Shown here: positions 1 to 6,295 of the stretch, piece by piece | Position numbering within the stretch: the first letter of the stretch is position 1 | Layout of the letters: every line of letters begins with the position of its first letter | Source of the DNA: Ferruginibacter sp. | Lineage (GTDB): Bacteria; Bacteroidota; Bacteroidia; Chitinophagales; Chitinophagaceae | Reading direction: 5' to 3' | Length of the DNA stretch: 6,295 bases | NCBI GenBank assembly: GCA_025357775.1 | Contig: JANXOQ010000422.1 | Location: 1-6,295 of the forward strand | The notes under the pieces: generated by a model | What the model was told of the DNA's origin: nothing | Databases searched by the model: none | Seen by the model: the letters and a program-made list of their open reading frames with translations, nothing else | Position numbers and translations under genes: made by a program

Positions 1-897
1 AAATTAATTGCAGGAGATTTTCAGCTGCTGCGCCCGAATAGTTATTTTATGAATTACAACAAAATATATACAATACAATTTAACACCAATAAAGAAGCCG
101 AGATTGCTAAAATAGAAAAGCAATTTAACCTAAAACTAAAAGATGAGGAAATAAAAGCAGCTAAAAATACATTAAATCTTCAAAAATGGATATTTTTTGG
201 ACTGTTCCTTGGGTTGGTAGTATCAGCCATATTATTTTACCTCAGCAGTAGCAAAAAAAAGCTACAGCGGCAAATAGAAAAAAATAATATAGAGCAGCAG
301 CTATTGCGCTCACAAATGGATCCTCATTTTATTTTTAATGCCCTTAGCTCTATGCAAACTCTTATTGTAAAAGGGGATAATATTTTAGCATCAACTTATC
401 TATCAAAATTTGCAAAGTTGCTGCGCTTAATGCTAGAAAACTCCACTGAACCTCTTGTGCCTCTATCTGCGGAATTAGAAGCCTTAGAGCATTATATACA
501 ACTACAGCAAATGCGCTATGGCCACTCATTTTTTTATAATCTACAAATAGTTGATGGTATTGGTAACTACCTAATAGCGCCTATGTTGCTACAACCTTTT
601 GTAGAAAATGCTATAGAACATGGTTTACATTTATGTGATGAAGGGGGCATGCTAAGCATAAACATCTCTAAAGATACTATTGCTAGTAACTCACTGCTTT
701 GTAGTATTGCTGATAATGGTGTAGGTATTGGTCAAAACAGTGAAAACGTAATTCAGAAAAAATCATTATCCACAGGTATTGTTATGAAACGATTGAAACT
801 ATTATCCAAACAACTGCATTCCAAAGCATCCATAACAGTACAGCAAAATAACGGTACAGAGATTTTACTATTGATACCATTTCAAAATAATATGTAG
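1..897 (+). CDS. Sensor histidine kinase, LytS/YehU (His_kinase) family, 5'-partial
   Basis: This is the C-terminal 298 codons of a membrane sensor kinase that probably phosphorylates the LytTR regulator encoded 9 bp downstream. The frame is open from base 1. The ATG at 49 is probably internal: no ribosome site precedes it, and the 16 codons before it continue without a stop into the same helical region. Counting from base 1, residues 20-62 are a charged, probably helical stretch like the segment that links TPR repeats to the membrane in many Bacteroidota kinases. Residues 63-81 (WIFFGL...LFYL) are one membrane helix, followed by a short coiled coil (82-105). The phosphoacceptor motif MDPHFIFNAL has its His at 109. 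The ATPase domain shows the N box PFVENAIEHG (Asn203), the G1 box DNGVGIG (Asp238) and STGI...RLKLL (257-267) as the G2 region. All key residues are present, so it should be active. The sensor part is outside the window, so the signal is unknown. Confidence 0.93.
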   Translation, partial: KLIAGDFQLLRPNSYFMNYNKIYTIQFNTNKEAEIAKIEKQFNLKLKDEEIKAAKNTLNLQKWIFFGLFLGLVVSAILFYLSSSKKKLQRQIEKNNIEQQLLRSQMDPHFIFNALSSMQTLIVKGDNILASTYLSKFAKLLRLMLENSTEPLVPLSAELEALEHYIQLQQMRYGHSFFYNLQIVDGIGNYLIAPMLLQPFVENAIEHGLHLCDEGGMLSINISKDTIASNSLLCSIADNGVGIGQNSENVIQKKSLSTGIVMKRLKLLSKQLHSKASITVQQNNGTEILLLIPFQNNM

Positions 898-906
898 TTT
901 AAAAAA

Positions 907-1626
907 ATGATAAAAACAATAGTAGTAGACGATGAAAATCTTGTAAGACAAGGAATTATATATTTACTAAAAAAATACTATTATATAGAGCTTGTAGCTG
1001 AAGCTGCTTCAGTAAAAGAGGCTGCTGCACTAATAAATAAACACAAGCCCGATTTGGTATTGTTAGATATACAATTGAAAGATGGTACTGGGTTTGACTT
1101 ATTAAAAAAATTAAATCATATACCCCAAATAATATTTGTAACTGCTTTTAATACCTACGCCATACAAGCAATAAAAGTGGGAGCTTTAGATTATATTTTA
1201 AAACCATTAGATGAACGAGAGCTGGCTATAGCTATAAAAAAATTACAAGAAAGTAAAGAAAACCAAGCTCCAGAGCAATTTTTGGAAGCAGCTAAATATT
1301 ATACTGGTAAGAAAGAAAAAATGGTACTGCGCAATGCGGAAGGTATACATATGGTAAGGTTTGAAGATATAATGTACTGCGTGGGTGATGGTGGTTATAC
1401 TTATTTTAAATTGAAAGAAGATAAAACTATTGTTGTTTCAAAATCGATTGGCGAATATGAAAATATACTGAAAGACCATTTTATTATGCGCTGCCACCAA
1501 AGTTATTTGGTAAATACCAATGAGGTAATAAAAATGACCAAACAAAATAATTTGCTCCTTCATAATGGTGCATCCATTCCAGTATCTGTGCGAAGAAAAG
1601 AAGCTGTGTTAGCAGCTTTATTGTAG
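907..1626 (+). CDS. Response regulator, receiver plus LytTR DNA-binding domain
   Basis: This is a cytoplasmic transcription regulator of 239 residues, the usual length for the receiver-LytTR (AlgR/AgrA/LytR) class. Residues 1-120 are a complete CheY-like receiver. The acidic pair is Asp8/Asp9, the phosphoacceptor is Asp54 (in LVLLDIQL), the switch Thr is Thr79, and Lys99-Pro100 form the conserved KP. Residues from about 137 to 237 are the LytTR domain, starting at KMVLRNAEGIHMVRFEDIMYC and containing MRCHQSYLVN and a closing IPVSVRR. It starts 9 bp after the kinase stop and has no Shine-Dalgarno, only an A-run (TTTAAAAAA) before the ATG, as is common in Bacteroidota; the two genes should be co-transcribed and form one two-component system. 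A LytTR-style direct repeat lies just downstream, before the giant secreted-protein gene, which is the likeliest target. Autoregulation cannot be judged because the operon promoter is outside the window. Confidence 0.96.
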   Translation: MIKTIVVDDENLVRQGIIYLLKKYYYIELVAEAASVKEAAALINKHKPDLVLLDIQLKDGTGFDLLKKLNHIPQIIFVTAFNTYAIQAIKVGALDYILKPLDERELAIAIKKLQESKENQAPEQFLEAAKYYTGKKEKMVLRNAEGIHMVRFEDIMYCVGDGGYTYFKLKEDKTIVVSKSIGEYENILKDHFIMRCHQSYLVNTNEVIKMTKQNNLLLHNGASIPVSVRRKEAVLAALL

Positions 1627-1657
1627 TATTTTCTGTATCTACATTTCCCCCTATTTT

Positions 1658-1687
1658 TACGAATATCAATTAAATGACTACGAATAT
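1658..1687 (+). promoter_or_regulatory. Candidate LytTR-regulator binding site (9-bp direct repeat pair)
   Basis: TACGAATAT occurs exactly at 1658-1666 and again at 1679-1687, with a 12-bp spacer and a 21-bp period. LytTR regulators are known to bind pairs of roughly 9-bp direct repeats 12-13 bp apart, on one face of the helix, just upstream of the promoter. The published consensus [TA][AC][CA]GTTN[AG][TG] fits the repeat except at the central TT, which is AA here. The second copy ends 8 bp before the predicted -33 element. Binding by the neighbouring regulator is inferred. Confidence 0.55.
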
Positions 1688-1695
1688 GGGTTTCT

Positions 1696-1727
1696 TTTGA
1701 AAGCCTGATGTTGTAGTAATAATTTTG
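1696..1727 (+). promoter_or_regulatory. Bacteroidota-type promoter for the giant secreted-protein gene
   Basis: TTTG at 1696-1699 is followed after 20 bp by TAATTTTG at 1720-1727. This matches the Bacteroidota sigma-factor consensus TTTG-N19-21-TANNTTTG in every fixed position. Transcription would begin a few bases after 1727, giving an untranslated leader of about 115 nt before the ATG at 1849. It lies directly downstream of the direct repeat pair, so it looks like an activated promoter. Confidence 0.6.
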
Positions 1728-1739
1728 TATATCATTAAA

Positions 1740-1781
1740 TAAATCAATTCGCTTGTATAATCAGTGCAAAGTATTGATTTA
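1740..1781. repeat. 9-bp inverted repeat in the 5' leader
   Basis: TAAATCAAT at 1740-1748 and ATTGATTTA at 1773-1781 are exact reverse complements separated by 24 bases. The repeat sits just after the predicted transcription start. It could form a weak A/U-rich stem in the leader RNA or be an operator half-site pair. The arms are A/T-rich and chance is a real alternative. The rest of the leader (1782-1848) shows nothing but A/T-rich sequence without a Shine-Dalgarno. Confidence 0.3.
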
Positions 1782-1848
1782 GTAGACAGCTTAAAATCCA
1801 CCATCCTCCTGAAAATCTGTTAATTAATTTATTAATCAAAAAATTTTC

Positions 1849-4800
1849 ATGAAACAAATCAAAAATTATTCAAAACTTTTTTTACTGCTCTTTACCATTT
1901 TATTTTTTGGTAATGCTAAAGGGCAGGTAAATGGCTTCGCCATTTCAGATGCTGACCCAATTGCGCATAACTTAGGCATCCCATTTAGCATTGGTGTACA
2001 GTTTAACTGGGCACTTACAAGCACCACAAGCGCAACTGCTACCATTGCCTATAATAATACATTAGTAGCTTACGATGCAGCTGGCACAAACGGTGGTTTG
2101 CCTGCTTGTGTAAGTGGTATTACTAACAATGGTAGCATTATTACAATAAACTTAAATAACCTTGCTAATTGCCAAAATATTGGCTCTTTGGCATTTAATG
2201 TAAAGTTTAAGTTTTTATGCCCAGATAGTTGTGCAGGAGTTTTGAAGCCAACAACTTTTATAGGCAGACTTACAGATAACCTCGGTACTGTACAAAATTC
2301 TAACGCTACTGCCAATGGTATTTTAGATAACACAGTGCAGCTATCCCACTCTTTTTATAGCTATAATGTACTTACATCAGAGGTAACTTATTTGGCTTAT
2401 TTTATTAACTCTGGTTGTTTTAAAATAAAAAACCCAGTTTTTAATATTTCATTACCAGCTGGCTCGGGTACGATTTCTTCTGTAATTTCAACCGCATCAT
2501 CAAATAATTTTATCAATATTACTCATAGTTTTACAGCAACAAGCATTACACCCAACACTTCTGCTTATGAAGTGTCTTCTTTTGATTTGTTTTACTACAC
2601 AGTAAAATTACCATGTAACAGACCAGCAGGCCCGTTACCACCATGCAGTATTTCGCTGAATGGCACAAACTGCGGTATTGTAAATAGTGTTATTAAAGGT
2701 CCTGTAACTATTATTTACGGATTCCCTTACAATACTATAGCATTTAGCCCAACTACTAATCCATCAGTTTCTGTTATTCCATCAGAATCAAATGCTACCT
2801 ATTTTGAATATGAAGTTCTCAACAGCGGTAATACACCTCTAAATTTAAGAGTAAGAAATGTTTTACCAAACATACATTTAACATCCGTAACTACATTTAC
2901 TACTGGTAACACTCAAACTGGTTTAATTGACAGCATACAGTACTTTGATTGCGCATCTGTACCTACTGCATCTTTTTCTTTACCTGATGCAGGAACAAAT
3001 ACCAATGTGCCTACTAATACCAAAAGTTATGTGCATTCAATTTATAACTTACTTCCTAGTTTTGGCGTAAGACTGAGAGCTAATTATGATGCAAATTCAT
3101 CTTGTAATGGTGCAGGATTTCCTCCATCTTCAGCTTACGCAGATAGTATTTTTGTGAGTTATAACTGCGTGGCGCCACCAGTTGCTTGTATATCTTGTGT
3201 AACAGATACTTCGATCCAGGGACCGAGAGATGGACCCCCTTTTACTGGTCCGCCACTAGTTTTAATGTACAACCCATTACCTATAATATCTTGCTTACCT
3301 GCCCCAAATATTGAAGGAGCAAAAAAAGTAGGAGATACCCTTAGTTTTTGTTATCAGTTTAAAAATATTGGTGCTGCACCCCTTAACGCTGGAGTAGGCG
3401 TGTACGGTATACAGCTGCCAATAGGTGTTGTAGCTTTGCCCGCATCTGCTACATATACCGGGTTTACAACAAACCCGACAGTTGTTGCTGCTAGCAATAT
3501 AAGTTTTAGTCTACCAACAATACCTGTAGGTCAAAATAATATTTACGGTATTTGTTTTAAAGCAGTAGTACAATCTGGTGCGGTTGGAGGAACTTATACA
3601 CTTAACCCAACTATAACCGGCACAAGCCAGTTTCCCAACTTGATTACTTGTAGATCTACATTTAGCATTGGTAGTTTTGCAGCTTTAGGAGTTTCAAAAA
3701 AAGTGAAAGGTAGCTTAAATAGCAGCTTTGCTATTAGCGGAGAAGGAGCTCCAAACACGCTCGTTAATTATGAAATTACCTTAAGTAACCCTGGTACTGT
3801 ACCTGTAAGAAAAATTGTTGTGATAGACAGAGTGCCAGCAATTGGTAATCTGACAATTTTAGGAAACCCAACCTCAGCAGCAATAGCCAATGGTTTTAAT
3901 ATGGAAATGGTTGCATTACCCTCTGTACCAAGCTATACTGCTTCTTACACCTCAACGCAAAATATTTGTACAGGATGGCCTGCTACAGGTACCAACTGCA
4001 ATGCAGGCGTGTGGGGTACTACTTTGGCAAACAACGGTGTCAAGTTTACCTTTGACAGTACTATCACTATAGCACCAGGAGATAGCCTTGTGTTTACGTT
4101 TCAAACAAAAATACCAAGCGGTACAGCAAATAATTTGGTAGACTCAAACAAAGTTGGTTTTATTGCCACACCTATTGGTTTCCCTCAGATAAACCCTGTA
4201 GAAAGTAACTCTGCATGGATAAAAGTGGTAGCTCCTGTAAACCCATGCGATAGCAACGTAAGGGCTAATTTTCAACTTGCTGTAACACCTGCAGCTAGTA
4301 GCTACAGCATTTTGCCAGTACTTTACAACACATACCCAAGCGCAGGCACTACACACGAGTGGTATATATTAAGCAGCCCTAACCAAATAGGCGGGCCCTA
4401 CACTCCGGTTTATAGTATTGCTGCTACCTCATTTAGTTTTAATGCTGCACAGTACAACCTTTACTACACCGTAATACACAAAGTAAAAACTAACTGTGGC
4501 GAGGCATGTAGCGCAGTAAAACAATACCAAACCTTAGGTAACAAAAAGGCTGAAAACAATCCTATACAAATTTCCGCAGATTGTTGCTTAGCACTACAAT
4601 ATTGGCCAAATGGTGCTGGATCCATACCGCAAGCAATTTCTGCCAATTTTGAAATAGGCACAACTCCATTAGGAGGTGGTCAATATACCATAAACGTATA
4701 CCCACCTGCTAATACCAGCTATAGCAATAACCCAAGTATAACACATCAGTGGTATGTACTTACTAGTCCAAATGCCACAGGTGGGCCTTACACATTGGCA

Positions 4801-6295
4801 ACACAAGCTACAGGTTATAATTTTTCTTACTCACCAGCTAACGATGCGCTTTACTATTTTGTAATACACAAAGTAAAAAGCCCATGCGGTGAGGTATGCT
4901 ATGGGCAAAATATTTGTAGAAATTGTAAAAATGTAACTGCATGTACTTTATGTGGGGTTATTGATTGTAGCATAATAGATCAAGTACTTACTCCTACATG
5001 CAATAGCGAAGTAGTAAGAATAATTGCTGCAACTAATACCTGTAATTCAATAACTGCTCAATGGCAAGTGCCAAGCCAAAACCCAGCAGTTGTATTTGAT
5101 GTAGAATATAAATTAAGTACTGCTACCACATGGATAAGTACTACAGCATCTAATACAACCAGCACAAGCATAACAATAAGTGGCTTACTACAAAACACTA
5201 CTTACGATTTAAGAATAAGGGTAAAATGTACTGCTAACAATGGCAGCTACACCACCCAACAGTTTACTACTGGAATATGTCCTTTAATTATTTGCGAAGG
5301 GAGAATATCAGTAGCAATTAATGAAGTAGCTTGCACAACAGCCTTATTAAGTATTATAAGCTTTAACGGTGCTACTTTTAATGTACAATATAAATTAGCT
5401 ACGGCAAGTACGTTTACAACAGCGGTACCAAACAATACCAATGCTACATCTATAATATTAACAGGGCTATTGTCAGCAACATTATACGATTACAGGGTAA
5501 CAGCAACTTGCAGAAGCGGTGGCGTAAGTATTTTTGTGGGACAGTTTACTACTTTGCCAGCAAAAGCATGTACAGTTATTGTACTTGAACCTGTACCAAC
5601 CTGCCAAAGCAAGGCTGATAATGTAAAAAATAATGAGCCAGAAGGTGCAGTAACCATTGTCCCAAGCAGCTTTACAGGTGCAATAAGTACTAGCACAGAT
5701 GTAGATTACTATAAGTTTCAAGTAACTGCTCAAGAGGTGGGTGCCACAATTAACCTAACTACATTGCCAGCAGACTATAATCTAGAACTGTATGAAGAGT
5801 CAGAAGTAAACGGGGGTTTACCAATTGAAACATCACAAGCAGCTGGTACAACCGATGAAGTAATAATTACACCTTTGTTTGCGGGTACTTACTATATAAA
5901 AGTATATGGCGTAAAGGGTGCATTTAGTGCCGAAAAATGCTATACACTTAGCCTACGTTTAAGAACAATAAAAATAGGGATAGAACTTCCAGCTTTAACA
6001 TCAGGTACTTTTAACTCAATTAAAAACAGAATTATTGGTGCTATAAATGAAACAGAGCCAAACGCTAACAACATCATAAAGATATTTCCTAATCCTACTG
6101 TTAATAAGCTCACTATAAATGTTCCTAATACTGCTTTACAAAACAGTTTGATTATGTATGACATGATGGGTAGAAATGTATTTAGTAAGATCATTACTAA
6201 CACAATGACCTTGCTGGATATGGAAAAAATGAATAAAGGACTTTACATTTTAAAAATCATGAATGTAAAGGGTAACATTGTTTATTCAGAAAAAG
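1849..6295 (+). CDS. Giant secreted multidomain surface protein with T9SS sorting domain, 3'-partial
   Basis: The frame stays open for 1482 codons to the window edge; probably only a few residues are missing. ATG 1849 is the start: an in-frame TAA at 1825 precedes it and a signal peptide follows (residues 1-25, K-rich start, LFLLLFTILFF core, likely cleavage at NAKG|Q). Residues 27-700 are Thr/Ser/Asn-rich beta-sandwich modules. Three carry a DUF11-like signature (YEVLNSGNTPL, 321-331; YQFKNIGAAPL, about 504-515; YEITLSNPGTVPV, about 639-651, then IDRVP). Residues 806-887 and 932-1017 are a duplicated module, 1013-1040 a Cys-rich linker, and about 1045-1144 and 1152-1239 two fibronectin III-like domains (TTYDLRIRVKC, TLYDYRVTATC). 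Residues 1253-1371 resemble a PPC domain (DVDYYKFQV, AGTYYIKVYG). Residues 1410-1482 are a type A sorting domain (IFPNP, MYDMMGRNV, LDMEKMNKGLYILK), which directs export through T9SS and surface attachment. No catalytic domain is seen, so an adhesin or structural role is inferred. The precise function is unknown. Confidence 0.93.
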   Translation, partial: MKQIKNYSKLFLLLFTILFFGNAKGQVNGFAISDADPIAHNLGIPFSIGVQFNWALTSTTSATATIAYNNTLVAYDAAGTNGGLPACVSGITNNGSIITINLNNLANCQNIGSLAFNVKFKFLCPDSCAGVLKPTTFIGRLTDNLGTVQNSNATANGILDNTVQLSHSFYSYNVLTSEVTYLAYFINSGCFKIKNPVFNISLPAGSGTISSVISTASSNNFINITHSFTATSITPNTSAYEVSSFDLFYYTVKLPCNRPAGPLPPCSISLNGTNCGIVNSVIKGPVTIIYGFPYNTIAFSPTTNPSVSVIPSESNATYFEYEVLNSGNTPLNLRVRNVLPNIHLTSVTTFTTGNTQTGLIDSIQYFDCASVPTASFSLPDAGTNTNVPTNTKSYVHSIYNLLPSFGVRLRANYDANSSCNGAGFPPSSAYADSIFVSYNCVAPPVACISCVTDTSIQGPRDGPPFTGPPLVLMYNPLPIISCLPAPNIEGAKKVGDTLSFCYQFKNIGAAPLNAGVGVYGIQLPIGVVALPASATYTGFTTNPTVVAASNISFSLPTIPVGQNNIYGICFKAVVQSGAVGGTYTLNPTITGTSQFPNLITCRSTFSIGSFAALGVSKKVKGSLNSSFAISGEGAPNTLVNYEITLSNPGTVPVRKIVVIDRVPAIGNLTILGNPTSAAIANGFNMEMVALPSVPSYTASYTSTQNICTGWPATGTNCNAGVWGTTLANNGVKFTFDSTITIAPGDSLVFTFQTKIPSGTANNLVDSNKVGFIATPIGFPQINPVESNSAWIKVVAPVNPCDSNVRANFQLAVTPAASSYSILPVLYNTYPSAGTTHEWYILSSPNQIGGPYTPVYSIAATSFSFNAAQYNLYYTVIHKVKTNCGEACSAVKQYQTLGNKKAENNPIQISADCCLALQYWPNGAGSIPQAISANFEIGTTPLGGGQYTINVYPPANTSYSNNPSITHQWYVLTSPNATGGPYTLATQATGYNFSYSPANDALYYFVIHKVKSPCGEVCYGQNICRNCKNVTACTLCGVIDCSIIDQVLTPTCNSEVVRIIAATNTCNSITAQWQVPSQNPAVVFDVEYKLSTATTWISTTASNTTSTSITISGLLQNTTYDLRIRVKCTANNGSYTTQQFTTGICPLIICEGRISVAINEVACTTALLSIISFNGATFNVQYKLATASTFTTAVPNNTNATSIILTGLLSATLYDYRVTATCRSGGVSIFVGQFTTLPAKACTVIVLEPVPTCQSKADNVKNNEPEGAVTIVPSSFTGAISTSTDVDYYKFQVTAQEVGATINLTTLPADYNLELYEESEVNGGLPIETSQAAGTTDEVIITPLFAGTYYIKVYGVKGAFSAEKCYTLSLRLRTIKIGIELPALTSGTFNSIKNRIIGAINETEPNANNIIKIFPNPTVNKLTINVPNTALQNSLIMYDMMGRNVFSKIITNTMTLLDMEKMNKGLYILKIMNVKGNIVYSEK
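4264..4509 (+). repeat. Internal protein module, copy 1 of 2
   Basis: Residues 806-887 of the giant protein. The module begins ANFQLAVTP, passes through THEWYILSSPNQIGGPYTP and ends YYTVIHKVKTNCGEAC. It aligns along its whole length with the second copy 378 bp downstream. Conserved points are the ANF start, the T-H-x-W-Y strand, S-P-N-x-x-G-G-P-Y-T, VIHKVK and the closing C-G-E-x-C. I do not recognise it as a named family; the pattern suggests an Ig-like beta-sandwich closed by a cysteine pair. Confidence 0.7.
4642..4899 (+). repeat. Internal protein module, copy 2 of 2
   Basis: Residues 932-1017 of the giant protein. It begins ANFEIGTTP, contains THQWYVLTSPNATGGPYTL and ends YYFVIHKVKSPCGEVC, matching copy 1. 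At DNA level 19 bases (GTAATACACAAAGTAAAAA) are identical in the two copies (4471-4489 and 4861-4879), while most other positions have diverged. This points to an old tandem duplication with selection on the protein. A linker of 44 residues (888-931), including a Cys-Cys pair at 912-913, separates the copies. Confidence 0.7.

Noticed and set aside
49..51. ATG at 49 as the true start of the kinase
   Set aside because: The frame is open back to base 1, AGGAG at 12-16 is over 30 bases away, and starting here would cut into the helical region before the membrane segment. The start is more likely outside the window.
252..260. Run of A residues in the kinase gene as a phase-variation tract
   Set aside because: Short A-runs are common in this A/T-rich DNA, this one encodes the ordinary lysine stretch after the membrane helix, and the frame is intact.
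1484..1669. Antisense open frame of 61 codons across the end of the regulator gene
   Set aside because: It lies largely opposite a well-supported LytTR domain, has no recognisable motif and no promoter or ribosome site; a shadow frame.
1688..1705. Hairpin GGGTTTC-TTTT-GAAAGCC as a terminator of the kinase/regulator operon
   Set aside because: The 7-bp stem has an internal G-G mismatch, no T-run follows, and the sequence overlaps the predicted -33 element. I see no convincing terminator in 1627-1848, so some read-through into the large gene is possible.
3890..4072. Short + strand frame of 60 codons inside the giant gene
   Set aside because: It overlaps the large secreted-protein frame, which is continuous with consistent domain structure there. 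The product has no recognisable features.
5482..6203. Several antisense frames of 68-87 codons opposite the 3' part of the giant gene
   Set aside because: They mirror the FN3, PPC and sorting-domain coding sequence; their hydrophobic look comes from the complement of Thr/Asn/Lys-rich codons.

Overview
The window reads as chromosomal DNA from a low-GC member of the Bacteroidota, perhaps the Chitinophagales/Sphingobacteriales side of the phylum. Four things suggest this. The large protein ends in a type IX secretion (T9SS) C-terminal sorting domain. The kinase/regulator pair is the LytS/LytTR type common in this phylum. Neither gene start inside the window has a Shine-Dalgarno sequence, only A/T-rich leaders. 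The one good promoter has the Bacteroidota form TTTG-N20-TANNTTTG. The exact genus cannot be read from the sequence.

All three genes are on the + strand. Bases 1-897 are the 3' part of a membrane sensor histidine kinase of the His_kinase (LytS/YehU) family; its start lies before the window. Nine bases later, 907-1626 encodes its partner, a receiver-LytTR response regulator. Bases 1627-1848 are a 222-bp intergenic region. Bases 1849-6295 are an open frame of 1482 codons that runs off the right edge. It encodes a very large secreted protein with a signal peptide, several DUF11-like beta-sandwich modules, a duplicated Trp-Tyr module of about 84 residues, a cysteine-rich linker, two fibronectin type III-like domains, a PPC-like domain and a nearly complete T9SS type A sorting domain. 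It has no recognisable catalytic domain and looks like a surface or adhesin-type protein.

The most interesting part is the intergenic region. Two exact 9-bp direct repeats (TACGAATAT) lie 12 bp apart and start 21 bp apart, or two helical turns. They end 8 bp before the -33 element of a consensus Bacteroidota promoter. That is the geometry known for LytTR regulator sites. The proposed circuit is that the kinase senses an envelope signal, the LytTR regulator binds these repeats, and the giant secreted protein next door is transcribed. This is inference from sequence and position and has not been shown.
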